A DNA stretch of 64,000 bases from NCBI GenBank assembly GCA_021229015.1, contig CM037781.1, positions 67,972,345-68,036,344 on the forward strand. Direction: 5' to 3'. The DNA is from Solen grandis. Lineage: Eukaryota; Mollusca; Bivalvia; Adapedonta; Solenidae. Positions 23,149 through 33,289 of this stretch are shown here, in pieces (position 1 is the first letter of the stretch; each line of letters opens with the position of its first letter). Position numbers and translations under genes: made by a program. The notes under the pieces are model-generated. The model was not told the DNA's origin. It saw only the letters and a list, made by a program, of their open reading frames with translations, and did not search any database.

Positions 23149-23242
23149 CAACATGTCCAGCCATGTTTTCAACAAGGATGATGCCTCCTCTTGTCCACTT
23201 TGTAAACAACACAGACTTTGGATCTTTAGTGATTAACAAAAG
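23149..23242 (+). CDS. Candidate exon 2 of a small spliced gene
   Basis: The acceptor is TTTTTGTTTTTATTTTAG ending at 23148 and the donor AAAAG/GTAAAT after 23242. The frame starting ATG at 23153 begins MSSHVFNKDD and contains CPLCKQHRLW (a C-x-x-C pair). It leaves the exon in phase 0, the phase needed by the next exon. One TAA (23234-23236) interrupts it three codons before the donor. The alternative frame is open across the whole exon but ends in phase 2 and would meet a stop in exon 3. So this may be a pseudogene, an allele with a null change, or a slightly wrong exon boundary. No family recognised. Confidence 0.4.
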
Positions 23243-23399
23243 GTAAATAGACTCTTATTCTAGAAATGAATACATTTTTTGAGAAAAAGAAAAGTTTCTA
23301 TGATCCTTGAAAACTGAAGTGTCACATATCAAAGAACAACTTGAGACATCCACAATGTACTGCCTTTACCTTTTTCATGGTAGTTTATTAGACAGGCAG

Positions 23400-23650
23400 T
23401 TTACCTTACATAACACTGTCCCCAGTGTAAGAATGTCTGCCTCTGGAACTGGAAGCCATGGGTTCCTGTCCTAGCAGCAACGTATGAAAGTTGTAAAAGG
23501 AAAATGGCACTGTATCTCCCTTGTTTGGTGCTCAGCATATTAGAATAGGTCCCAGTCGTGGTGTTGGGGATAATGCAACTTGGGAGTGGTGTCATGCCAA
23601 CTATCTATGGCGTGATGCTGCAGTGCAACAGCACTATATCTCTCAAACTT
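23400..23650 (+). mobile_element. SINE-2 copy, old, in the intron of the candidate gene
   Basis: The decayed tRNA-like head has A-box-like GTGTAAGAATGTC and B-box-like GGGTTCCTGTCC (~23424-23475). The body GGTGTCATGCCAACTATCT and GGCGTGATGCTGCAGTG matches the younger copy at 46.7-47.0 kb. The tail is not clear. The minus-strand open frame here is a shadow. Confidence 0.65.
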
Positions 23651-23972
23651 AGTTTTCAAATAATAGCTGTCATATTACTTCTATTGCAACTGAGTTTGAT
23701 TGTGGCTGAACTCAATTTTCCTAGTTAACTGACATTGTAAGATGGAAAAATTTTTTGGGAATTTATAATGATGAGAAAAATTTGGTTTTACACATTTGCA
23801 TGCACAGTCAGATCTTCATCTTTATTATTAATAGTGGTATGAATGGGAATAAGGATCAATGATCAAATCTGAGTAAACACTAAATGTTTAAATACAAAGG
23901 CAGGCTATAGGCTTTGCGCTTCTTAGTTATTTTACTTTAAAATCATTTTACTTTTTCTTTTTTAAGTTTCAG

Positions 23973-24149
23973 ACATGTGGGAGGAAGAAAGCTGAAGTCC
24001 TTGCAGAAGATGAGCAGAATTTCAATGTAAATTTATGTGTAACATCAGCATATGTTCAGAATGTCAACAAGGATTTGGACATTCCTCTTTCAAAGGGGAA
24101 AACTGATCTCGCCCAGGGCGATTGGATCATCAGGACCATATCTAAGTGA
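23973..24149 (+). CDS. Candidate terminal exon, 58 codons, function unknown
   Basis: The acceptor is TTCTTTTTTAAGTTTCAG ending at 23972. The frame is open for 58 codons to TGA at 24147-24149. The product begins TCGRKKAEVLAEDEQ, continues through NLCVTSAYVQN and DIPLSKGKTDL, and ends GDWIIRTISK. Composition is balanced, unlike the low-complexity frames elsewhere. It joins exon 2 in phase 0. The surrounding sequence (20.8-24.15 kb) lacks the homopolymer noise, which makes a real exon more believable. It is short enough to be missed by ordinary ORF-length filters. No domain recognised. Confidence 0.55.
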   Translation, partial: TCGRKKAEVLAEDEQNFNVNLCVTSAYVQNVNKDLDIPLSKGKTDLAQGDWIIRTISK

Positions 24150-24885
24150 ATTCAAAAAATCGCTTTGGGAATTGATTTTCATGAATTAAAGGCATCCAAC
24201 AGGTGGCATAATAATTTTAAAAATTTAAAGTTTTTTTAATACAATAGGGGGAGAAAGAGGAGGTTTTTCAGGATTTGGGAAAATGGGCTAGGGGCATTAG
24301 AAAAAAAAAAAAACTTTAATAAAGGAGAAACCGGATACGCTCTTAAGCAGGGGGAATCATATCCATGTTGGTCACTGTAATTTGTTTAAAAAAAAAAGTT
24401 TGTTTAGACTGTTGATAGGGATGGAGACATAAAAAAAATTTATTTTTGTATCCCCATGTTCCCAAATTTTAAAACCCCCCGGTCCACCATACTCACTGCA
24501 TGAGATTATTTGGCACCTTTGAATTTACTTTAAATTACCATTAAAGGGTTTATTGATTTTTCATTTAAATCATTGATTCACCATTTTTTTAATGTAAAAT
24601 GACACCCCCAAAAATACCTTTTGAAAAAACCATTTTTTTCCCTTAAAACCCTCATTGGTACCATTGAAAATAATTTTTCATTTTTTTGGGGAAACTCATT
24701 TGCATATTTTTCTAATTTCAATGGAGTTTTTAATGGGGTTTTAATTAATTTTAATGGTGTTTTTTATGGGGTTTCAAGGTTGTGCTACATTTGTTCTGCT
24801 AAAAGAAAGGTAATTCAATGGGGTTTTAAGCCATTTCATTCGATAAGGAAGGGAGAATTTTATGAAATAGATCTTTTTACACTTT
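24150..24885. other. Noisy AT-rich stretch, nothing supported
   Basis: Follows the stop of the candidate gene and may contain its 3' UTR, but homopolymer noise resumes at ~24220 and no polyadenylation site stands out. Confidence 0.4.
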
Positions 24886-25672
24886 TTTGCTCACCTGAGC
24901 CAGGGGCCAAGGGGAGCTATTGTACCGGGGCTTCGTCCTCTCTGTCCGTCCGTCGTCCCTCCCTCCGTCGTCCGCAACTTTTGCTTCAAACGACATCTCC
25001 TCCCTTTAAACCCCTTGGTCAAATTTGCCTTATATGTATATAGAGAAACCTTTAAACAAAAACTCCTCGAAACCACTGGACAGAATTTGATTAAAATTGG
25101 CAGGGATGACCCTTTGGGGTCAACCTTCAAAAAAGTTGCAAAAATAAACGGGATCCATGTAGAACTCTGGTTGCCAGGGCAAAAAAAAAAAAAGAAAAAA
25201 AGAAAACTTTAAAAGTCTCTTTTTCAAAACTACGGGCCAAATTTTTAAAAATTTAAATTGGTACAGATTTTCCCTTTGGGGCCAACCTCTCCCCAAAATT
25301 GCTAAAATTATTCTGACCCAAAAAAAAAAAGGGCCGCCAGGGGGGGGGCTTATTTGCCTTATATGACTTGAGAAATTTTTAAACAACATCTCCTCGAAAC
25401 CACTGGACAAAATTTGGGTTTAAAAATTTGGGAGGGATGACCCTTTGGGGTAAACCCTTTTCAAAAAAGCTGCTAAAATAAACTTGTTTCCAGTAAAAAC
25501 TCGGGTTTCCCAGGGGGCAACAAAAAAAAAAAAATATGAAAATTTTAAAAAATCATCTTCTTCAAAACTCGGGCCCCAGATTTTAAAAAAAATTGGTACA
25601 GATTTTCCCTTTGGGGTCAACCTTTTTATCTCAGGTGAGCGATTTGGGGCCATCAGGGGCCTCTTGTTTTTA
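24886..25672 (-). mobile_element. Complete satellite-D element, minus strand
   Basis: Reading leftward: head AACAAGAGGCCCCTGATGGC with TCGCTCACCTGAG (25628-25670), then about 4.5 units of ~165 bp arranged as ~320-340 bp dimers (TCGAAACCACTGGAC on the plus strand at ~25069 and ~25395), then a CGGACGACGGA-type stretch (24930-24975), and a tail ending GGCTCAGGTGAGCAAAAAAG at ~24886. This is the best full example of the head-satellite-tail plan in the window, with yet another satellite inside. Open frames on both strands are shadows. Confidence 0.8.
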
Positions 25673-28235
25673 ACCCTTTGTTTTTTTTTCCCGATGTCTC
25701 ATATTTACAAGGAACATACCATAGGTGATCCTTTAATTTTGGGAAAATGGATTTAGGGTCTCGGGGTTCAGGGGTAAAGTCTTGCATTTATATATTTTTT
25801 GATAAAGTTAAAATATTTTTCAATTTCCCTTACAACCATAGCAATAAACTTCCCCAAACTTATATTTTTCACAACTACAAAATCCATGACTCTGTCAAGT
25901 TATATAACTATGTTTAAAATTTTTCTTTTGGCAATTTTTCTGTCCTTTAATTTAGTGAATGCGTAAAAAAATTTTTTGAAATTTTTGGTTACTGACAAAT
26001 TTTGACCGGGAGCATTTGTTTTTTACCAAACACGTTCTTGTTTCAGAATGCTAAATCCCAAAAAAATTTGTGTTTGATTGGCAAACGCTTAGAACTTGAC
26101 GCTGATTCAGAAAATACATTAAATTAAAAAGGGTTTAGTTTTTCCCCTTATTGATTTAGTATATCACATTTATTGAAAAATGGGGGGGTTAAAAAATGTA
26201 AACACAAGTTTTTATGCTGTAATGGATAGCAAAAGAAAATCATGAATAAGTGGGGCTTTTTTTGGGACAGCCCTGGTCCCTGAAAAGTATTTTTTTAAAA
26301 TTTTTTCTGTGTAAAGCACTTTTTAAAATCCACTTATGCAATAATGATATATCATTTTTAAAATTATCTTATTTTATCTGAATAACCCGAAGTAGTTTAT
26401 AGTTTGAAACCAAAGAATGTGTTTTTTTTAAAACACCCCAAAATTTATGCTGTTTTTTATAAAATTTTAGAAAGTGGTTCTAAATTTTAAAAAAATTCTT
26501 CATAGAAATAATTAAAAATAAAAAACATGGTTTTTTGCATGTGGCTTTTCTACAATTTAAACATAATGGGGTCAAAATTTGACTTTTTTCCAATTATCAT
26601 TAGCTTTAAAAACAAGGCCCAAGGACACAGAGAGCATCTCATTTTGTAAATTTTTTGGTATTTATAGATCAGTAAAATTTTTTTAAAAATTTTTTTCCAC
26701 AAATTATTGAAAAAATACTGAAAATTTAAAAAAAAAACCCCAGTTACATTATATGGTTACTGATAATGACAACTTTTTTTAAAAATTTTATCAAATGTCG
26801 GGGTTTTACATAATGACCATTGTTTTTTACATATGTATGTCTTCAGAAAGATTTATTAAAAGATAAAATAAAAATTTAAGAAATTTCTAGGGAAAACCAT
26901 TTTTTTTTTTTAATTGAAGATTTAGTGTAAAAGTTGTTGAATTTTGGGGGGCTTTTTTTCACACTAGCCCCCCACTATGAAATGTAGTTTTTTATATTAG
27001 ATACCACCACAGGGCACTGTATAACATTTATATCCAAAAAATAAATATCATATTTAAAATTTTTTAGGGGAAAAGATAATGCACTCAGTTAGTTTTGTTT
27101 TTTTTAACCAAATTTTTCATATCAGGGATGTACATATCAGTATGTACTGTATTTTGAGCTGAATCAGTTCCAAAATGACATCTACACCTACTATGAAATT
27201 TTAGCTATATCTCAAAAACGAGTTTTGGGGACCCCTTTTTTTCTTTGCATTTTTGAATTTCCCCAAACTTTTTTCTAAAAAAATATAAAAAAAAAAAGAA
27301 AAAAGTCTAAGGGGGGGGAAGAAAATTTTAGATATCGCTTTAAATAACTATATAGGTTAACTGCATTTTATTTCCCCAAAAAATTTCCCAAACTCATTAT
27401 CCCTATAATTTTTTTTTTAAAAAATTTTTATTGGGGCAACTTTAATTTTTTTTTTTTAAAAACTTTTATTTTTCGATAAAAAACCCCCCAGCGGGACACT
27501 TTTAAAGTTTTTTCGGGTAAACAAAGAAGCCCTCAACATTTTAAAGGTCGGTTTTTAAAAATAGCCCAACTTGAATGTAGTTCACAACGGTTTTCCCCCC
27601 TTTAATAAAATTTTACTTTTTGTCAGATTTGTGCACGATTTGACATTCTTTTCACTTTCATAAAGACCAAAAAAATGAATCCTATAATAAAAATTTTTAG
27701 CAGCTTAACAGAGCTAAAAAGGCCCGTTTTTTCATTTTATTGGTTGCCCTTTAAATTTTTTTTCGCTAATGAACGTTGCATTGTCAATTTGGGCCATGTG
27801 AGGTTTGCAGTAAGTTACTATACAAATGGGATTCCCTTTTTCAGTATGTTGAGGGAGTTTTTCTTTTTTTTAAATACCCAAAATGAAAAATATACTGTAA
27901 TAATTGCTGTAATAATTTTATCTAAAATAGATGGAAAAAAATATGTAAAATAAGGATTAAAGCAAATTTGGAGTTTTCATCAAGTAAAAGAAAAACTAAT
28001 GTTTAATGTTGCCGAGAAGCCCTTTATGCAAAAAGAAGCCCCATGCTGTGGTATGCAATGCCCATGCTGTGGTATCAATGATTATGTAAATTTTCCCTTG
28101 CCCTTGATATTAAAATTTTTACTTTTAAATTATTTTTATAGACAAACTTGTTATAGAAGTTGCCATTTAAAAACATAATTTTTTGTTTTTTTCAACCCAG
28201 TTTTTTTTTTAAATTTTTCACCCCTTTTTTTTTTC
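25673..28235. other. Noisy AT-rich stretch, nothing supported
   Basis: No coding domain, satellite or SINE recognised. CCCATGCTGTGGTATCAATG occurs as a short direct duplication near 28038-28080. Confidence 0.4.
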
Positions 28236-28237
28236 CC

Positions 28238-28685
28238 ATGGAAATCAAATTTTGCCGTGGTTTCCATCTACATTGCTTTTTGCCGCGGAATTCCACAACG
28301 TTGCCGGGGATATCCTCCGAAAACTCCTTTGGCTTTTCCCGGGAAAAAGCCAGGGAAATTTCCCCAGGGCAAAATTGAAATTTCCACGGAAAACTGCAGA
28401 TTTCCATGGAAAGCCGTGGAATTCCACGGAAAATTTTTAAATTTTCCCCCGGGAAAAACTGCAGTTTTTCCCAGGGGAAAAGCCGTGGCTTTCCACGGAA
28501 AAAGCAGTTTTCCCCTGGCAAATGTAAGTTTTCCATGGATTTCTTTTTTTCCCTTAAAATTTTTTTTAATTGTAATTGGAAAATTTGATAGTCCGAATAC
28601 TCCGTGGCATTTTTTTTCCAGGGTTTTTCCATGGAACACCGGGGAATACCATGGAATTCTATAGAGGGGTTTTTCCTCAACAGAT
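28238..28685. repeat. CCACGG/CCATGG palindromic repeat cluster, right
   Basis: Dense 10-18 bp imperfect palindromes such as TTTCCACGGAAAA, AATTCCATGGAA, GCCGTGGAATTCCACGG and CCCGGGAAAAACTGCAG. The repeats avoid stop codons, so long overlapping open frames (135-186 codons) appear in several frames on both strands. Such simultaneous openness marks a compositional artefact, not genes. Confidence 0.8.
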
Positions 28686-28689
28686 AAAA

Positions 28690-28965
28690 AAATTTGAAAA
28701 AAATTTTTTGATTGCTTTTTTCTTGAGACAAACAGGATAGGGGAAGAGACACTATGTTTGAACCAGGCTGATGACAACAACTGCTTACATAAAAGGGAAA
28801 ACCAAAACCAGTTTATATTTTTTAGAACTGCTCAATGCATGTATCAAAAACTGACCCATTTTTTTTCTACGTTTTGCTTTTGGGCACGTTCATTATCAAG
28901 AAAAATACGATCTTGTCGTTTCAATGTTTTCCTTTTCATCCACAATTTTTTCCCTTGCTTCTAAA
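28690..28965 (-). pseudogene. Cys-containing segment after the basic repeats (Helitron protein)
   Basis: Minus-strand codons read CKQLLSSAWFKHSVSS (~28745-28795), resembling the C-x-x-C-x-Q/R-L-x-x-x-x-x-x-x-V segment that precedes the DUF6570-like C-x-x-C in animal Helitron proteins. Lys/Glu-rich sequence leads into it from the right. To the left it runs into the CCACGG cluster at ~28685. Homology is by pattern only. Confidence 0.4.
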
Positions 28966-30930
28966 TTTTTTGGTGATCTGCTTGTTGTTTTGAAATTTCT
29001 TTCTTTTTCAAGATTTAATGGATTTTTTTTTTCCCCTCTTCTGCTTTGACGCCTATCAATACTTTCCATATGAGATTTTTCTGTTCTACTTTCCCCTTTG
29101 TTTTTTTTGCTTCCCATGCTCTAACTCTTTTGACCAGTCTAGCCCTTCTTTTTGATGCCTTTTCATTAACAATTTTTTTTTTTTTCCATATCCTAGACTC
29201 TCTCCATCTCCTTTTTTTTTCTTTTTCCCTCAAAACTGAAAACGTTCATTTTTTCTAGCTGTATCCCTTTTAAAATTGAGTGAACTAATTTTGTCCTTCC
29301 CCTTTTTGCCCTCATTTAAACTTGCTTTTCTCATCGATTTCAATGTAAATTGCCTTTTTTTTATCTTTCTTTTCCCCTTACTTTGCTTTTTTCATCCCCA
29401 TTTTAAAAGTAAATTGCCTAAATTTTTAAAACTTTCCCGTTCCTCATTACTCTTGCTTTTCTCATTGAAAAATTTTTTTTTTTAAAATTTTCTATCTTTA
29501 TCTTTTTGTTTTCCCCAGTTACTCTTGCTTTTCTCATTGAAATTTTTAAAGTAAATTTTTCCATCTTTATCTTTTTGTTCCCCAGTTTTCCCTTTTCTTT
29601 TCTTTTTGATTTTTAAAGTAAATTGCCTATCTTTATCTTTTGTTCCTCGTTTTTCTCTTGCTTTTTTCATGGTTTTTTAAAGTAAAATTTTCTATCTTTA
29701 TCTTTCTGTTCCCCGGGGTTTCTTTTGCTTTTTTTTCATTGATTTTAATGTAAATTGTCTATCTTTACTTTCTGTTTTCCCCATTTACTCTTGCTTTTCT
29801 CATTGATTTTAATGAAAATTTTCCTATCTTTATCTTTCTGTTTCCCCAGTTATTTTTTGCTTTTTTCATTGATTTTTTAAAGTAAATTGTCTATCTTTAT
29901 CTTTCTGTTCCTCATTTTTCTCTTGCTTTTTTCATTTATTTTAATGTAAAAATTTCCTATCTTTATCTTTCTTTTCCCTCATTTTCTCTTGCTTTTTTCT
30001 TGATTTTTTAAAGTAAATTGCCTATTTTTTTCTTTCTGTTCCCCATTTAAATCTTTCTTTTTCATTGAAATTTTAATGAAAAATTTTTTTTATCTTTATC
30101 TTTCCCTTTTTCCCCCAGTTTTCTCTTGCTTTTTTTCATTTATTTTTAAAGTAAATTGCCCATTTTTAAACTTTTTGGTTTCCCCAGTTACTCTTGCTTT
30201 TTTCATTGATTTTAATGTAAATTTTTCTATCTTTTTCTTTCTGTTCCTCATTACTCTTGCTTTTCTCCCTCGATTTAATGTAAATTGCCTAAACTTTATC
30301 TTTTTTTGTTCCCCATTACTCTTGCTTTTTCTCATTGATTTTAATGTAAATTGCATATCTTTATCTTTCTGTTTCCCCAGTTACTCTTTTTTTTCTCATT
30401 TATTTCAATGTAAATTTTCCCATCTTTATTTTTTTGTTCCTCAGTTACTCCCTTTCTTTTCCCCATTGTTTTTAATGTAAAATTTCCTATCTTTTTCTTT
30501 TTGTTCCTCATTACTCTTGTTTTTTTTCATTAAATTTTAAAGTAAATTGTCTATCTTTATCTTTTTGTTCCTCAGTTACTCTTGCTTTTCCATTGATTTT
30601 TAATGTAAATTGTCTATCTTTTTTCTTTCTGTTCCCCAGTTACTCTGGGTTTTTTTCATTGATTTTAATGAAAATTTTCCTACTTTATCTTTTTTGTTCC
30701 CCCATTACTCTTGCTTTTCTATTGATTTTAATGTAAATTGCCTATCTTTATTTTTCTGCTCTTCATTTTTTTTGCTTTTTTCATCGAAATTTTAGTGAAA
30801 AAAGCCTATCCTTTTCTTTTTTCCCCCAGCTTCTCTAGTTTTCCCCTTTTTAAGCTGACAGCACTAAGCCCCTTTTTTTTGCTTTTGTACCATCAATTTT
30901 TTTAAATCTCTTTTTACTTCCAATTCCTTT
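28900..30930 (-). pseudogene. Lys-rich tract with ~22 tandem 22-residue repeats
   Basis: A 66-bp unit is repeated from ~29340 to ~30830 (about 22 copies). On the minus strand every unit encodes a 22-residue block with the core KDKDRQFTLK flanked by KKARVT/SNWGEQ variants. The period is divisible by three, so the frame would be kept, but poly-A/T length errors break it often. Non-repetitive Lys/Arg/Glu-rich sequence flanks it on both sides (28900-29235 and 30850-30950), continuing the same protein. It sits between the peptidase-like domain (right) and the Cys segment (left), exactly where Helitron-associated proteins carry a basic low-complexity linker. A pure minisatellite origin within that linker is likely. 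Confidence 0.6.
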
Positions 30931-30939
30931 CTTTTAAAA

Positions 30940-32148
30940 TCACAGATTCCCTCTCTTCCGCTTGTAAATCTTTTGGTATAACCTTCTTCCCCGAATATTA
31001 GTACATGTAGTTTGCTTCTTTAAAATCATTTTTTCTTTCTGATCTTTGAAATACTTGCCTATAGTATCCTGTTTGGGAAAGGCGGGTGTCATTTTTGAAA
31101 ATTTCTCAAGTTTTGCTCTTTTTTTTTTTCCCACATGTCTCACTGAAATGTTTTTTGTACGAGACTCTGGTCCATTCCAATGAAAGGTCTGGGGGTAAAT
31201 TTTGAGACTTTCAGGCTTAGATGTTTCAAAATGCAAAGGTAAAAGTTCATACTGAGAACTGAGATCAATGACTGCTTTCATAAAATGCATACATGAATGT
31301 AACCAAATCTTCCAGAGTGTCATATGATAACAACACTGACGTTCCATCAGGAGCAGACAGCAAATTTTTCACCATGTGAATGAGAGTCGAAAAAGTGATA
31401 TCCATAATCAGATTTGTACACAGCTGAGCATATTGCTCCTATCATCACAAGAACATGATTTGACTCGCTAAAGCTGTAACAAGAGAGTCATACATGGTAG
31501 GCAACAATGTATTACCAAAGGGCTGAATGGCAACACCATATAAAAATTTTGGGACTTTTGTACATACAATTTTCTATCCCGGGACTAATTTCAGCAGGTA
31601 TCTCATCAAAATTCATCAGCCTGCCTGAAAGGTTGTATTTGTAATTGTTTGTATTTGGTGTTTCCCGTCGCTGCGATAGTATTTCAATCATAAAGCGACG
31701 TCCAGCAAATTACAGGGGGAGGAAGACCCAAGTAAAATAGGGTAACCCGGGTAGAACCACCGACCTACCGCAACCCAGCTGGAAGGCTTCCTCACATGAA
31801 AAATCCGAATTCCGTACCGGGATTGGAACCCACAGCGGTGAGGGGCTGAGATATTTGTAGTCCATGACTGTAACCGCTCGGCCACGGCGGCCCCTGAGCT
31901 CTGAAAGGAGCCCTTTGTTTTAAGGTCAAACATGATTTGCTTGTATAGAGAATCACCCTCTTGAAGCACTTTATTCAGTACTGCTGAACTTATGATATCA
32001 TTTGAATTTGCCAAAGCTACTAGAGAGTTAACAACACACTGGCTTCCCGAGACTGTACACAAATCTTTCATCTGCTTGATGAAAAGATCCAATATGACAT
32101 TTGTACAGCTAAATGCAGTATTTGGAGAATTGTTTTTAAAATGTTCAT
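30940..32148 (-). pseudogene. Cysteine-peptidase-like domain of Helitron-type protein, SINE-interrupted
   Basis: Right part (31901-32148): SGSQCVVNSLVALA encoded at 32009-32050, with the likely catalytic Cys codon at 32036-32038, followed by LNKVLQEGDSLYKQI. Left part (30940-31630): FDEIPAEI, IGAICSAVYKSDYG, then FFDSHSHG with a D-x-H pair at 31380-31388, DGTSVLLSYDTLEDL and a basic tail. G-x-Q-C-x-x-N-S-L plus a later F-D-S-H followed by G-T-x-V-L-L is the pattern of the C76/OTU-like peptidase domains found at the N-terminus of animal Helitron-like proteins. A SINE (31633-31900) splits the domain and at least two frameshifts are present, so it is not functional as read. The start upstream of ~32148 is not defined. 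Confidence 0.65.
31633..31900 (-). mobile_element. SINE-1 copy inside the peptidase-like domain
   Basis: On the minus strand: tRNA-like head GGGGCCGCCGTGGCCGAGCG, B-box-like GGGTTCCAATCCC, body CTTCCAGCTGGGTTGCGG, tail TGAAATACTATCGCAGCGAC. CTGAAAGG flanks it at 31625-31632 and 31901-31908, a likely 8-bp target-site duplication. The class II (Leu/Ser-like) head is inferred from GTGGCCGAGCGG and a long variable arm. Confidence 0.85.
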
Positions 32149-32204
32149 GCTCATTTCAATCACTGGTTCAAATTTTTAGGCATTTGGGGTTTTTTGGTTC
32201 TATA

Positions 32205-32405
32205 TGTTGCTCATGCACGTATCAGTCACAGTATGGGGCACAGTATCAGTCACGTATGGGGCACAGTATCAGTCACAGTATGGGTACAGTATCAGTCACA
32301 GTAACGGCACAGTATCATCACAGTATCAGGCACAGTATCGTCATAATATCAAGCACAATTCTAGGCACAGTATCAAGCACAATTTCAGGCAAAGTTCTAT
32401 CACAG
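32205..32405. repeat. 12/24-bp minisatellite (CAGTATCAGTCA)
   Basis: Tandem CAGTATCAGTCA and CAGTATGGGGCA 12-mers, becoming degenerate rightward (AATTCTAGGCACAGTATCAA). Plus-strand open frames here are shadows. It lies just upstream (in the minus sense) of the peptidase-like domain. Confidence 0.75.
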
Positions 32406-32690
32406 ATCAGGCTCGCAGATGGTTGTTCCAAAGGGCTGGATAGACCCCCATCTGCTATCAAGACACCCCTTGACACAGATGGTCCTTCATCCCATAAGGG
32501 GGATTCAGGTAAAGGCTGGATGGACCACCATCTGATAGTTCAGCGACACCCATTGACACCCGATGGTCCTTCATCCACTAAGGGGGAGTCAGGTAAAGGG
32601 TGGGCCAAACCCCCCATCTGATAAAATGCCCGCTGCTACAGATAAAACCCTTTATCCACTAACAGGGATGTCGGGAAATCTGCAGGATCT
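32406..32690. repeat. ~82-bp minisatellite, three units
   Basis: GGGCTGGATAGACCCCCATC at ~32433, GGCTGGATGGACCACCATCT at ~32514 and GGGTGGGCCAAACCCCCCAT at ~32598, each with GATGGTCCTTCATCC and AAGGGGGA. GC-richer than its surroundings. No coding assignment. Confidence 0.7.
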
Positions 32691-33285
32691 GCTGACCCCC
32701 GTGATGGCTGTGGTGGTTCTCCCATCTAGCAACAGCAGCTCCTGATCTCTTCCAATTCTTTTTGGGGTGGCATTGTCAACAATCTGAAACAATGAAAAAG
32801 AGATGTTTTTTAAAACAAAAATGGGCCCTACAGAGGGTCATAACATGTAAATTTTACTAAGGCCAGGAAAAAAATATAAAGTCTGGTTACAGTGATCCGA
32901 CCCACCCCATTTTTTTCCCCTGACCCTAAACTTTCTTTTCCCCATTTTTAACAGTAAAAAAACAAGAAAAGTTTGTGAAACATATATGCACCCCCCATAT
33001 GCCATAATATGTATATCTATATTACATGCAAGGAGTTTGCCTTCATAATGTTGGCTTTTCACAAAAAAATTCTCAACTTCAAAAATTTGAGTGAAATATA
33101 ATGTCTAAATGTGGAACTAAATTTACTGAAATAAAACCAGACACAATGAGATTTTGAGTTATTAGTCAGCAGTGCTTAAATTGTACAAAATATTTATAAG
33201 GATCCAACTTATTAATTTGAAAACAGGGTTTTCTACATTTTAAGCAACAAATACGTGAGGTTAGGACCTTAAGAGTAAAAATAAA
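32691..33285. other. Intergenic, no gene seen
   Basis: No domain or repeat recognised; short frames only. Confidence 0.4.
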
Positions 33286-33289
33286 ATAG

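Noticed and set aside
24621..25756. Frames of 65-140 codons on both strands
   Set aside because: They follow the satellite-D element and its GGACGG-rich tail; repeat shadows.
28192..28780. Six overlapping frames of 60-186 codons
   Set aside because: Open in several frames on both strands because of stop-free CCACGG/CCATGG palindromes.
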